A stretch of DNA of 64,000 nucleotides from Talpa occidentalis (taxonomy: Eukaryota; Chordata; Mammalia; Eulipotyphla; Talpidae). The translations under genes were made by a program, and so were the position numbers. Each line of letters begins with the position of its first letter. Positions within the stretch are counted from its first letter, which is position 1. The stretch is taken from the NCBI RefSeq assembly GCF_014898055.3, contig NW_023602073.1, positions 85,664,678 to 85,728,677 on the forward strand, given 5' to 3'. Under the pieces are notes generated by a model, which saw only the letters and a program-made list of their open reading frames with translations, had not been told where the DNA came from and ran no database searches. Below, one piece after another: positions 10,856 to 22,400 of the stretch.

Positions 10856-13230
10856 TCTGAGATGAATTAACACTAAATGAGAGAAACAAGATCTAAAACA
10901 TCACTTTCTTAGGTGATTTTATGTGGGTTTCTGTTGAAGAAACTGAACAGCATAACATTAAAAGGGGTTTTACCCAGCCACCTTTCCGTTTATTATCCTT
11001 CTATGAGATAGGTGTATATTAATATGTTGTGGGTTTTTTTTTTTTTTTTTTTTTTTTGGTGTTACCAATTTAACACTTTGGTGTTCTTTTCATTTTGTGC
11101 AAAATTAAATGTTTCTTTTGGTTTTTGTTTTCTGCAAGTTTATGTAACTGAAGTCAGATAAATGAGTTCAACTGAGTTGTGAAAAGTTTCTGTGAAGTGA
11201 GAAATAACTTCCCCACATGCCAAGAAAACGTGCCTTTGTCTTCTTGTTTGATGACTGTGTATTTAATTATGAGGAGAATGTGCTGATGGGGAAACTTGGA
11301 CAGGATTCATTCCCCTTAGGAAAGGCCTATTGATGACAGTGATACTCCATGAGACCTCTAGAGGGCAGCACCAACTTAGGAGTCAATCACAGATGTCCTT
11401 ATTGAAGTCAAAGGGAATAAAGTGCTGACTGCCTTGAACATTCACATTTTCTTGGCGTTCTTGACATTCAAGATAAATAATTAAGGTTTGGGTTGGTACT
11501 TTCTTTGAGCCTGAATGTCCTGGACTCCTTTTGCAATTCTAATCTTTGTAGTGTAGAGAAAAAGACACAGGAGAGAGTATTAGCAAATGGGGTATCAGGT
11601 TCTAGTTTTGCTTTTTTTAAATTGATTGTGTACTTGATTGTGGCTTCAGTTTTCTTATCTGAAAAATTAAGCAGTTTTAATATTTCTTCCCTAAAATATG
11701 TGATTTTAGATTCATCTTTTCTGCTCCATTTCCCTAGGCCCTCCTCAATATTCATTTTCACCCCAGGCTTACCTTTGACTTTTAAAGAGGTATCAGGATG
11801 TCCTCTATTGTAGATAAATTTACTTCTGTCTTGGCTACCAGGTAAGGCTTCTCTTCCAGCAATGTTTCTTGCAGCATCAACCTTTCAAAGTAGCTACTGT
11901 GGTCTATCAAGTCTTGCCAAAATAGATTATTAGCAAGAATGCTGACTGACCTTTGCTATGGGTTGAATTGTGTGTCATGAGGACTTGGTCCCTCCTCCTA
12001 TGATGCACTGTACTCCATTGAGAACAATATTACTGGCTGTTCAAAATGACAATAATTTTTGTATAACTTAGGACATGTGATTAATTTGGTAGGAAGAATG
12101 TACCCATCAGTAATAGGACAATTTATTCTCCTTTACGAATTTATTCTTCTTTATTTACCCCCCAACTTAAACTGACCTCAGAAACACATATAGTGTGCTG
12201 GTCCATAGATTTAAAACTATCTTGAACACTAAACAGTATTTGAAATGCAGAAATTCTCTTTCATCAGATAAATAGGGGCAAAAGTTTGATCTTAAATGAT
12301 TCATAATAAAATAGGTCAATTCACATCTACCTTTTGATCATTGCAATGAAGAAAGGAATTAACTGTGGTCCTATTTGTTACTAAGACTTGTCATTTAAGT
12401 GATCTCCAAGAATATTAAGAAGCTAAACTATGTTGTGAAAACTAAGTCAGAAGTTGTATGTCAGGGAGATGGAAATGGGAGTGTAGTTAGAAAAGCCTCC
12501 ATGAAAGGCACAATTATGTCAACATCTACACACATCTCAGCTGGAACCTCATTAATGCCTATTGAAAAGAGTTATTTCTAGTTATTGTCTAGTCCTTAAA
12601 TGATGGACTGTTTCCTGTAAATCAACAAATACTACCCCCTTCCCCACTCAGATATTTTGGCAATTATTTGGAAACTCTACTTGGCTTATATTATTTAGTG
12701 TTGGGTGGTATTCCCAGAAGGACAGATTCACTCTCTCTTCATGCAGTTAGTTACACTTTTTCTTATTTTTCTATCATTTGGTTCCCATGGTCATCATCAC
12801 TGGTTGTTGGACAGTGCCCAGATAACATTAGTCTGAGAGACTAAACTTGGCATGGCAATAGAATCACCTCTACGTTTTTAGTTTAAGATGGACTGTCTAC
12901 TACTTATTCTGCTTTTGAGATATAAAGGATAGAGCTTTTGTTTTATTATTTTCTATGCTAAGATTAACTCTGAGTTTCCTAGCAGTAAAGGCAAATGAAA
13001 GAATCACAATTATGACCTTTCTTTTTTTTTTAGTAGAAGAAAACATGTCTTTTCCTCAAGCGAGGATTAAATAACCATCCTAGAAAGATCTAGCAAGGTC
13101 TTGGTTTCTTGGTGACATATGCTAGGGTGGCAGACATTTTGACAAACATTTTACCAAAGGGTTGATTCTAAGTAGAAGGAGACCCCATAGATACTATTCT
13201 ATAAATTAGGTATAGATCTGAGTTCTGTGT
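10856..13230. other. No gene seen; unassigned sequence with a T(24) run
   Basis: Contains an uninterrupted T run at 11034-11057. The opposing reading frames near 11468-11813 are low complexity and have no recognisable motif. A short LTR-like start ('ctatgggttgaattgtgtg', about 11958) is too brief to call. No exons recognised. Confidence 0.5.
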
Positions 13231-13247
13231 ATAAAATAAGTTGATGA

Positions 13248-13534
13248 GGGCCTCCCTGGTGGTGCAAGGGGTTAAGACCTAACCTGTGGGGCTGCCTGCA
13301 GCCTCTGCAGCATGAGTTTGATCCCCTGGCTGCCCGGCCAGGGAGCAACCCACATGGCACAGCAGACCTCTCCTGACCCACCCGCTGCTCCCCTCAGCGG
13401 TGTACTTTGGTCAGCCTGCCTGTTCTGTTCCCCACTCTGTTTCTGGTGAATCCTCTCAAACCCCGCCCCCCCCCCACACACACCTCTGGCCTGTACTCAA
13501 GCTCTTGTATGCATAAATAAATAAATCTTAAAAA
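13248..13534 (+). mobile_element. tRNA-derived T+ SINE, copy 2 (forward)
   Basis: The head reads GGGCCTCCCTGGTGGTGCA, followed by a degenerate A box. The B box is altered (gagtttgatccc). The tail contains cataaataaataaatctt, i.e. repeated AATAAA signals and a TCTT terminator. TSD of 14 bp with one mismatch: aaataagttgatga (13234-13247) and aaataaggtgatga (13535-13548). An oligo-C stretch followed by (CA)n near 13463-13482 is private to this copy. Tail sequence 'tgtatgcataaataa' groups it with copies at 42605, 52040 and 53667. Confidence 0.93.
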
Positions 13535-13548
13535 AAATAAGGTGATGA

Positions 13549-14265
13549 AAATAAACTTATCACACTTCATTCTTATATCCTATTGCCTAGAACAGGGCTG
13601 GCCAGCAGTGCTCCAAGTACTTTTAACAAATTGAATGGAATTTGTGTATTCACAAGGCTGCTGCACTTGACACAGTTTATAATACTTGAATTTAAAAGCC
13701 ATTTCTGTTGGTTTTAATAGCATGTATTACCTCTTTACTCTTGAAATCCAGTCATATCTTTCATAGCCCCATTCAAAAACCAACTTTCTCAACCATTTTA
13801 GCACATAGTAATAGCTCCTTCTCTGCAGTCTTGTAATTATTATTATCATTGGCTTCATCAATTATTTTTATTGTCAGTATATTACCTTGAAATCTAGATT
13901 ATCAGTTTGTGGACATTTGGTTTATGTTCTCACTTGATCACATGTCTTCTGAAGACTGGAGTCCAAACTTTCTATACATTATTCTCTATTACCTGTTGCT
14001 ATTATAATATGCAATGAATATATAGCCATTGAATAAATATTTGTTGAAATAACTCTTGTTCTGGGGTGACTGCTAACATTTATATTTAAAAGGGTACTAT
14101 TTTATTTTTATATCTATTTTTAATGAAGTGCCATTGTTTTACATTCTTTTTAGTATTTGACAGTAAAAGATTTTTTCCCTTAGATGTGGTCACCATAGCT
14201 CTCCCACCAGCAAAGCAAAAAGGGCACTGTTACAAAGATATATCTGCAGAAATAATTGACATCAT
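13549..14265. other. No gene seen
   Basis: AT-rich unassigned sequence. The reading frame starting at 14123 is open only because it runs into the following SINE. Confidence 0.5.
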
Positions 14266-14274
14266 CTGGAAGCT

Positions 14275-14549
14275 GATAAATAAATCAGCTTTATACAAGA
14301 ACCGGGGTACAGGCCAAATTTGCAGGAGGGTGAGAGGATTCACCAGAGACAGAGCGGGGAACAGAACAGGCAGACTGACAAAATATACTGCTGAGGGAAG
14401 CAGAGGTCAAGGTAAGAGAGGTCTGCCGTGCCATGTGGGACCCTCGCCAGCCAGCCCCAGCCAGCCGGGATTGAACTGGCGCTGCAGAGGCTGCGGACAG
14501 CTTCACAATGCTGCCCTCAACTTCCTGCCCCACCAGGGGAGGCCCTCAA
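14275..14549 (-). mobile_element. tRNA-derived T+ SINE, copy 3 (reverse)
   Basis: The minus-strand head GGGCCTCCCCTGGTGG lies at about 14545. The internal region (gccagccagcc doublets near 14448-14470) carries a small expansion. The tail is short, lacking a long A run. A 9-bp core TSD, ctggaagct, occurs at 14266-14274 and 14550-14558. It belongs to the 'acaagaaccggggtacaggcc' subgroup. Confidence 0.9.
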
Positions 14550-14558
14550 CTGGAAGCT

Positions 14559-14984
14559 TTAACAAATAGCTGCTGGTCTCTGTTATTACTTCTAGTTTAT
14601 GCAGGTAGATGTGACTTTAGAGGTCTGTCATAGACACAGTAAGTCCTAAGGAATACTTGCAGGACACTAGCCCAATACATGCATAGCAGGAAACATAGAG
14701 CTGCATTTTATAGAAATATTTACTGTAATTCAAATTTTATTTCATGAGAAAAGTGTGTATTCAATCTTTCTCCTGTTTTCAACTAATTTGCCAGTCTTTC
14801 ACATGTCTTTATAACTTTGGGGATATATATATTCTTTCCTTTTCATGTATTACTTTATTTAATCCTTATAGGACACATTTTGAATCACTAATCATCAGTG
14901 TCAATTCTGCCATATGTCAAGTTTGCACAAATGCACAGCCTTGTCTCTGTGTTATTGAATGGTTCATCCATCCCTATGCTGATA
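14559..14984. other. No gene seen
   Basis: Unassigned sequence. The reading frames that cross it run into the old L1 that follows. Confidence 0.45.
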
Positions 14985-15655
14985 CCCACCAACAGTATAA
15001 GAGAGGTTCTTTTTCTTCACATCTTCACCAACATTTGTTTCTGGTCTTTTCTGATATGGGCCATTCTCACAGGTGTGAGGTAATACCTTGTAGTTTTGAT
15101 TATTCATATTTCCTTGATGATAAGCAATGATGAATATTTTTTCATGTTCCTGTTGGCCATTTGTATGTCTTTTGGGAAGTGTCTATTTAACTCTTTTTTC
15201 TGGTTTTTCCATTTTTTGGTTGTGGTGTTTTCTTTTTGTTGAGTTATGTGAATTATTTATGAATCTTGGATATCAGCCATTTGTCAATATGATGGAGTGG
15301 TGTGATACCACCATTTCCCCTCCTTTTTCTCAGGATTGCTTTAGCTATTCAGGATCTTTTTTGGTTCTATATGAATTTCAGTTTTGTTTGTTCTCTATTT
15401 CTTTGAAGAATGCCATTGCAGCCTTGATTGGATTGCTTTGAATTTATATATTCCTTTGGGTAAGATGGCCTTTTTAACAATATTTATTCTTCTAACCCAT
15501 GAGCAGGGAATATCTTTCCCTTTTTTTGTGTTCTGTTTCTTTTGGCAATATCTGATAGTTTCATTGTATAGGTCTTTCACCTACTTTGTTAAGTTTATTC
15601 CTAGTTATTCATTTTGTTGTGATTGTGTATGGGATTGTTCATTTTTTGTAGAAGG
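14985..15655 (-). mobile_element. Old L1 ORF2 fragment (reverse)
   Basis: The plus strand shows reverse-complement L1 text: 'caccaacagtataagagagg', 'ccattctcacaggtgtgag', 'tgttggccatttgtatgtc', 'tatcagccatttgtcaatat' and 'cccatgagcagggaatatc'. Internal deletions bring distant ORF2 parts together. It ends just before the younger forward L1 at 15709. Confidence 0.85.
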
Positions 15656-15708
15656 ATAAGTGCCACAAGAAACAGTATTATTTTTTATCAATAAAAATTC
15701 ATTCTTAT

Positions 15709-16686
15709 ATGAAGCTTGACCACCACCTCACACCATACACAAAAATCAACTCAAAATGGATTAAAGAACTAGACATAAGACCTGAAACCATAAAATATAT
15801 AGAAGGAAATATAGGCGAAACACTACGTGATTTGCACATCAAAGACATCTTTACAGACACATCACCCAAAGCAGTGATAGTGAAGGCAAAGATAAACAGC
15901 TGGGACTATATCAAATTAAAGAGCTTTTGCACAGCAAAAGAGACAATAACAAAAACAAAGAGAAACCCCACCAACTGGGAGAACATTTTTGCACCCAACA
16001 CTAATGATAAAGGACTGATCACAAAAATCTGCAAAGAGCTGATGAGACTCAACAACAACAAAGAAAATAATCCAGTCAAAAAATGGGCAGAAGAGCTTAA
16101 AAGAAACTTCTCTGAAGAGGAAATGCAAATGGCCAACAGGCATATGAAAAAATGTTCAACATCACTTGTCATCAGGGAAATGCAAATCAAAACTACCATG
16201 AGATACCATCTTACACCAGTGAGAATGGCACATATTAAAAAAACTAGCAACAACAAATGTTGGCGAGGGTGTGGAGAAAAAGGAACTCTTCTGCACTGTT
16301 GGTGGGAGTGCAAACTGGTCCAACCACTGTGGAAAGCTGTGTGGAGATTTCTGGACCTACTAAACATAGAGCTTCCATATGACCCAGCAATTCCACTCCT
16401 AGGTATTTACCCAAAGGACTCAGAAACATCAATTCCAAAGAACACCTGCACCCCTATGTTTATAGCAGCACTGTTTACAATAGCTAAGCTTTGGAAACAA
16501 CCCAAATGCCCAAAAATAGATGACTGGATCAAGAAGATGTGGTACATATATACCATGGAATATTACTCAGCATTCAAAAAAGATAAACACATGCAATTTG
16601 CTGCAACATGGATGGCGCTGGAAGGGATCATGCTCAGCGAAATAAGCCAAAAGAAAAAGAAAAATACCGGATGGTCTCACTCATAG
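15709..16686 (+). pseudogene. L1 ORF2 C-terminal fragment
   Basis: An open frame of 325 codons covers the ORF2 C-terminal region. It includes the Cys-rich stretch [18 protein letters not shown] at about residues 184-201, which matches the conserved L1 C-terminal Cys/His region. The last residues differ from the sister copy (…[13 protein letters not shown] versus a frame continuing WMVSLIAGI), showing a one-base deletion near 16650-16670. There is no promoter or N-terminal domain; it is a dead fragment. Confidence 0.92.
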
Positions 16687-16782
16687 CAGGAATCTAGAAA
16701 ACTTAAATAATGGACCAGGAAAATGAAAAACTATAAGAAAGTGAAAATCAAATCAACAAAAAACTATGAACCAGAGACACTT

Positions 16783-16833
16783 TTAGGGGGCGGGGGCGGG
16801 AGGGGAGGGATTGGGGTCAGAATGGGGGGCGGC
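16783..16833 (+). other. G-rich, G-quadruplex-like tract in L1 3' UTR
   Basis: Several G runs of 3-6 (agggggcgggggcggg, aggggaggg, atggggggcgg) separated by 1-2 bases satisfy the usual G3+N1-7 quadruplex pattern. Confidence 0.85.
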
Positions 16834-16936
16834 AATTGTATGGGGAATATAACAATAAAATTTATAAAAAAAAAAAAATAAATAAAATAAACTGTTTACT
16901 AAAAAAAAAAAAAAAAAAAAAAAAATTCATTCTTAT

Positions 16937-17647
16937 TAAGAATTTGCCAATGTGATATATCTATTCTTCTCCTTTTTTCATTCCCCAGGAAATAATATGA
17001 AATAAAATCAGATATCGCTACCACAAATTCTCAATATCCTTGTTTCAATTTACAATGTTATTTAGGTACTTGTTCCTCCCTATGGGAGTCCCCCTCTTTC
17101 AAAAGTAGCAATATGCTTTATCTGTCAAAGGCAATATACTACCTGGCTATAGATCCTATTTTCCCCTAGATTGTCTAGGTCTTGGTCCTAGTAAATACAT
17201 CTACTTTTCCTCTAACTTTAACATTGAACTGAATTGCCTCTTTTAGTATATACACATACTCACCATAGAAATGAATCATGGCCTTTGTTTTCTTTTCCAT
17301 TTGATTTGAAATGCAGCTTAGCTTTCTGTCCAGGGAGAGAAGGAAACAGGCTTTGCTAAACACAGTCTCTGCTATAGCTAGTAAAGGGAGCCAGGATTCA
17401 TATTCAGGTATCCTAACTAAGAGATATGCTTTTTAGTCACTACATTATGCTGAGTGTAGATAAATCTTGGATGCAACTGTTAGGGGAGGTATTCTCACAG
17501 TGGTGTTATGAAAAACTTACTCAAAGGAAAACTGAGTTTGAGCAGAGTTCTCTGTGTGAAGTCTCCATTTTGCTATATGAAGGTAGGTGAATCAGTGAAC
17601 AAATGACGTAGGTAAATCAGTGAAGAAATGACCACAATATTGTGTCC
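16937..17647. other. No gene seen; contains a 25-bp tandem duplication
   Basis: Unassigned sequence. A possible MIR end in reverse lies near 17380-17455 (agccaggattcatattcagg). A 25-bp direct repeat sits at 17583-17632. Confidence 0.5.
17583..17632 (+). repeat. 25-bp tandem duplication
   Basis: Units 17583-17607 and 17608-17632 differ at two positions; the core is gaatcagtgaacaaatgac versus aaatcagtgaagaaatgac. Confidence 0.92.
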
Positions 17648-18072
17648 TTTTATGCTGTAACAAGTTACCAAATTTAGTGGCATAAACCAAAACAAATTTA
17701 TTTCTTATAGTTCTGGAGATCAGAAGTTCAAAGTCAGTCTGACTAGACTCAAGTCAAGGTATTGGTAGTAGTGGTTCCTTCTGAAGCCTCTCTGGGGAGA
17801 ATCAGTTTTCTTGTCTTTCTTAACTATTAGAGGCTGCCCATATTCTTTGCTTTATGACCCCTTCCTCACAGTATTCTAACTTCCTTTTGTGATCACATCT
17901 CCCATCTGGGTCTTTGTCTTCTTTGGTTGCACCCAGATAATCCTGGATGCCAATACCCCTAGTTTAATCACATCCATAGAATCCTTTTTCTTATATATGG
18001 TAATGTATTCATAGGTTCTAGGATTGAGATGGGGACATCTTTAAGGAGACATTATTCTTCTTACCACAGTCA
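17648..18072 (+). mobile_element. MaLR/ERVL-type LTR remnant (MLT1-like)
   Basis: Contains the sequence order of an MLT1-like LTR: 'ctgtaacaagttaccaaat', 'agtggcataaaccaa', 'atttatttcttatagttctg', 'agaggctgcccatattcttt', 'cacccagataatcctggatg' and 'ggacatctttaaggagac'. No internal retroviral genes are present. The exact subfamily needs a repeat library. Confidence 0.7.
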
Positions 18073-18992
18073 CTTAGGTAGATGCCCTGTAGGTTACCTC
18101 CATACTGATGTATTCGTTGTTTTCCAAATAATAAAATATTAAAATAGGATAAATAGTCAAATAGGATTTTTAGTATTATCAATCAGAAATAATTCCTGAG
18201 GATGTATCACCCACTATATAGATCTAGGGAGTCATCAGAATTTATTCATTCACTCTTTCACAGACATTTTACATCTAGTTGAGTTTGTGCTTACTTTACA
18301 TAGAGTTCATTACCATTTGTTTCACTACTAATTATTTCTTGCATAGCCTTATATAAACATTAGTTTGCATTTTCTTTGGACTGAAATAATGCTAATGACA
18401 AGTAGTAGTTCATCAGGAATTGAGGAAATTCTTTGCTATTACATATCTTAGAATTATAATGAAAAATTAATGAATAAAAGTGATAAGCTAGTCAAAATGG
18501 AGTCTTTATTTTATGAATGATTATAAATCAGACATCATATTAGGTTCTTAACATACTTTTGATCTATTTCTGTACATTACCTGGAGGTGGTTATTAAAAA
18601 TGAAATATTTGAATTATAGTGAGGTTAAGTAAACTCTTTAGCACTGTGAGCTAAAAATTTAGATTTGGGGCAGTCTAAGTCTTCCCTAAGTTTCCATCAG
18701 CACTGTTACCACCTCAGCAATTTTTAGCATACTCTACACATCTCCTGTAATTGGTCCCTGTTAATTGGTTAAAAATACATATACCTGCTTCTTCCTAAAT
18801 GTAACGATAGTTCCCAAAGAAAGTACAATTAAAATTTTATAGGGAGGAGGAATACATACCTCCCTAAAGACAAAATTCTTTAAGACTGTCCATGCCCAAG
18901 TGAAAATGCTCTTTCATATTATTATGTAATATATTTTTAGTACCTTCATTGTCTTTTTTTTCTCTAAGCTAGGACTTGACCAGTATAGGGCA
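18073..18992. other. No gene seen
   Basis: Unassigned AT-rich sequence. A weak MIR-like reverse stretch may lie near 18560-18690 but is too diverged for a separate call. Confidence 0.45.
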
Positions 18993-19007
18993 AATGGGAC
19001 ATTCTTT

Positions 19008-19286
19008 TTTTTTTTTTTAATATTTTATTTATTTATTTATTTTTGCATAGAAGAGCTGGGTTATAGGCCAGAGGTGCAGGGGGTGAGAGGATTCACCAGA
19101 GACAGTGGGAGGTAGAACAGGCACATTTACTGAAATACACTGCCAGAGGAGAGCAGTGGGCAAGACAGTAGAGGTCTTTTGCACCATGTGGGTCAACTCC
19201 CTGACAGGGGATTGAACTCAGGCCACAGCAGTGGTCTATTGTGGTGGTAGCAATGAGACTTCACCCTCAGGCCACCATGGAGGCCC
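19008..19286 (-). mobile_element. tRNA-derived T+ SINE, copy 4 (reverse, diverged)
   Basis: The plus strand begins with oligo-T and TTTA repeats and ends with the reverse head 'ccaccatggaggccc'. TSD of 15 bp with one mismatch: aatgggacattcttt (18993-19007) and aatgtgacattcttt (19287-19301). The A- and B-box area is strongly mutated. With 'gcatagaagagctgggtta' it fits the 'gcatacaagagctgggg' subgroup and is among the older copies. Confidence 0.9.
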
Positions 19287-19354
19287 AATGTGACATTCTT
19301 TCACCTGTATTTTACCTGTGTTTCTACCAATTTTGAATAGCTACAGATAGGTCG

Positions 19355-19895
19355 CTGTATTAGTTATCTATTGCTATATAATGTATCACTCCAAAATTTG
19401 GCTTGAGACTATATGACATATGTATATAATTACATAATTTATTTTTTCAGTTTCTGGAGTTCATGAATTCTGGCATAATTTAACTAAGATCTTTATTTCT
19501 AGCCTATTACAAGTCTGTAGTCGCAGTGTAAGTTGGGGGTGCAGTTTTATCTGAATAGTCTGCAATCATAGGCTCTGCTTCCTCAGTCAATGGTCTGATT
19601 CTTTTTCTTGAGGGTTGTTGATGGAGAACCTCAATTTTAAATTTTCTTATGGCGGGAATTTCTTTACTGTGGGCCTTTCCCTATGATAACTCATAACATG
19701 ATGCAATGCTTCATCAGAAAGACAAACAGGAAGATGGAAGATATAGTCATTTATAACCTAATCACACATGTGCTGTCGCCTCACTTTTGCTTTACTCTAG
19801 TCATTGCAAGCAAATCACCAGGTCTAGCTCACACACAAGGAGAGAAGATTACTCAGGGTATGGATTTGAGGAGATAGAAATCATTGCATATCATT
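19355..19895 (+). mobile_element. MaLR-type LTR remnant (MLT1-like)
   Basis: Starts with 'tattagttatctattgctat' and 'cactccaaaatttggcttga'. It continues with 'tctggagttcatgaattctg', a 'ctgcttcctcagtcaatgg' region, 'gggcctttccctatgataac', 'agtcatttataacctaatca' and 'ttactcagggtatggatttg'. This is the order of MLT1-type LTRs that end with a description-like 'gggtgtgaatacc'. Only the LTR is present. Confidence 0.6.
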
Positions 19896-20019
19896 TTAGA
19901 AGCTCTGTTCCCCATCCTCTTTTCCCTCTTGTGCTACTATAAAATATTTATTGAGCAACTATTTTGTACTAAGTGCTGTAGAATATACTCTATGCAAGTA
20001 GAATTGAATTTTATTGATT

Positions 20020-20165
20020 ACCAAAACTACCCAATGAAGCTCTTACAAATATAGATTCTTGGATCTCACCTCCACACAGTCTGATGCAGTAAATATAGAT
20101 AACATCTGGGAATGTGTATTTTAAAAATACCTTTAGTAATTTTGATTACATATCAGGTGGGAATC
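20020..20165 (+). mobile_element. MER5A-like hAT fragment
   Basis: Shows 'agctcttacaaatatagatt', 'cttggatctcacctccacac', 'agtctgatgcagtaaatata', 'tctgggaatgtgtattttaa' and 'gattacatatcaggtggg', corresponding in order to MER5A sequence. Very old. Confidence 0.5.
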
Positions 20166-20182
20166 CATTCTCTAGCATTCTC

Positions 20183-20223
20183 AGGAAAGATAGATGGATA
20201 TAGTGGGAAAGATAGATGGATAT
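20183..20223 (+). repeat. 22-bp-period tandem duplication
   Basis: The 19-base string ggaaagatagatggatata occurs at 20183-20201 and again at 20205-20223, with a 3-base spacer. Confidence 0.93.
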
Positions 20224-20299
20224 ACTGATAATTTCTGTTGAGTTAGATAAATACCATGTTAGAGTCATACAGAGAACAGTTTAAGGCATAGAAGAATTG

Positions 20300-20835
20300 T
20301 TATTTATTATTTATTTCTTCTTATTGAGGTAAGGTTAATTTACAACATTGTATATGATTTAGAGATAGAGGCATACATATCTTCAGATACATGTTACCAC
20401 ATCACACCCACCACCTAAGCATCCATAATTCTCTAACACAGTCCATTAGTCCCCCTCCTTACTTTGTTATCTGCTCCCCTGTCAGCCACAACTCTACAGT
20501 CAGATTTTAGGGTTTGTTTGGTTTAGTTTTGACTATTCCTTTATTTTGTTTCTCTGTATTCCACATATGAGTGATCATCCAGTATTTGTCTTTCTCTTTC
20601 TGACTTACCTTGCTTAGTATAATCCCCTCCAATTCTATCTATGTTGTCACAAATGGCAAGAGTTCATTTTTAAAAAATATCTGAGTAATGTTCCATTAAA
20701 TATATATACATCATCTTAATCTACTCACCTGTCATTCATCATTTAGGTTGTTTCCATAACTTGACTCTTGTAAATAGTGCTGCAATGAACATAGGAGTGC
20801 ATATATCCCTCTGAGTTAGTGTTATTGCATTAGAA
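20300..20835 (-). mobile_element. Old L1 3' end (reverse)
   Basis: The plus strand carries reverse L1 3' UTR and ORF2 C-terminal text: 'ttattgaggtaaggttaatt', 'tacaacattgtatatgattt', 'atgagtgatcatccagtatt', 'tttctgacttaccttgctta' and 'aatagtgctgcaatgaacat'. The frame is decayed. Confidence 0.88.
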
Positions 20836-22244
20836 GAAAATTTTTAAATGGGAAGTTAGAAGGTAGAACATTCTAAGAGAACTTCTCCATTATCAACCTT
20901 TGAAATATTTATAAATACTAATCTTTTAATAAGGCATGAACAAAAAAATTACAAGAAATGGTTCAGTGAATAATTGATGGCAAATTCTACTCTGCATGTA
21001 GGCAGCAATATAACCACTTAGAAGTTAAGTTAGAAGTTAAGTTCTCACACAAAGCTGCTGGTTGTCATGATATCATGTTATTTAATATTTTCTAAATCAG
21101 TGATGTTGGACTGTGGTAATACAATGTAGAAAACTAAAAATAGAGAGATGGAGTGCTTAAATCATCACAAAAAATGGCTCCTCCTATTATCTCAGTCTTT
21201 CCTCATGAACCAATTACATGTGTGTTTTAAACAGTTCAGAGAAAATTTTTACATTTTCCATTCCTGAGATGGTGATTTCTAGCTCAAATAGTAAGTAGAA
21301 CTTAATGAAATTTGTGATGTCAGAGGATTTTCAAAGGAGTTTTCCTAATGCTTTAGGAATCTATAACTGATGGACTTAGCCATGCAGTACATATGTTTGT
21401 CCTCTCTGATGATTTGGGTCCTCTTTTAACCAAATCCCTTTTGAAAAATAAAGAAGGTCAATAAAACCATATTAGTGCCCTAAAACTGGCATTCTCTTAG
21501 CAGTTAAACTCTGCTCTGAAGATTTATGGGGAACTGCTGATTGTAATTAACTAGAAACAATATTCTAACTTTAAATAAAAGACTCAGGCCAGAAAACATA
21601 TTCTGAGTGTTTATTTATTACTTATAACTGTGGTCATGGGTCAATTTCAAACCAATAAATCTAACACATATTCTTAGGGAACAAAAAAGTCCTAGTGGTT
21701 TAAGTAAGTATTTGAAACATTTGGCTTGATATATCTAAATTTTCTCTTAGGATAAATATGGAATCCATTTGATATATCTCAAAGATGGAAAATGCATTTC
21801 TTCTTAAAATATGTCTGTCATCTCTAGCCTTGGCTGTGATAACAAGGAGTAAGATACTATCTTTTTCCTCTTTAATGAAAATTCTTTTTTGAAAATTTTT
21901 TAATTTTAAAAATTCTTTAAAGTCTTACCTGCACATAAATGAAATCCAGAAAAATGTAATGAAGAACAAACTAAAATGTTCTCATATTCTAATACATTCA
22001 AAGATATCTACCTATTACATTCAGTTTGGTGTCTGTCCTTGTTTCATAAATCTTACATTATGTCATCTTTTCTGACAGCATCATGTTTTGTCTAACTAAG
22101 CTAGCACTGTCTGTACCCTTGTGGGTATGGGTTGAAGTGTCACATTCATGGACTCCACTGATCATTATGACACTGTCTGGGTTTTATAATTTCCTCCTAT
22201 GTGACTTTTCCATTTTCCATATTCTGCTCCATTTCCTTTCATTC
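20836..22244. other. No gene seen
   Basis: Unassigned AT-rich sequence. A 13-bp duplicated motif (ttagaagttaag) occurs near 21020-21042. No exon-like feature recognised. Confidence 0.5.
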
Positions 22245-22400
22245 TTTCTCTTACTAATTGTGTGATTTTGGGCAAGTTATCTAACCTCTATGTATCTCAG
22301 GTTTTCTTTTTCTTTAAGATTTATAAATAAGAATAGCTGTGAATAAAACAAGAAGAAAATCATATAAGACACTTGGTACCGTGACTAGCTAAAATGTCCA
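22245..22400 (+). mobile_element. MIR SINE fragment (forward)
   Basis: Reads 'attgtgtgattttgggcaag', 'ttatctaacctctatgtatc' and 'tcaggttttc', the MIR core with its tRNA-unrelated region, followed by a decayed 3' part. Confidence 0.85.

Larger units (their letters stand above)
15709..16920 (+). mobile_element. Young L1, 5'-truncated, with 16-bp TSD and double poly(A)
   Basis: Flanked by a perfect 16-bp TSD, aaaaattcattcttat (15693-15708 and 16921-16936). Only the last quarter of ORF2 plus 3' UTR is present. The 3' UTR has a strong G-rich tract (16783-16833) followed by 'ggcaattgtatggggaatat'. An A(13) run at 16866-16878 is followed by 22 non-A-tract bases (16879-16900) containing AATAAA and then a second A tract from 16901. 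Confidence 0.97.

Noticed and set aside
13463..13482. Oligo-C/(CA)n run as a regulatory element
   Set aside because: It lies inside SINE copy 2 and is best explained as a private microsatellite expansion.
14123..14569. 148-codon frame as a gene
   Set aside because: The second half is simply the reverse side of a SINE; the first half has no motif or conservation evidence.
15709..16686. The 325-codon frame as a host protein gene
   Set aside because: It is the C-terminal part of L1 ORF2 inside a TSD-bounded, 5'-truncated L1 with a frameshift near its end.
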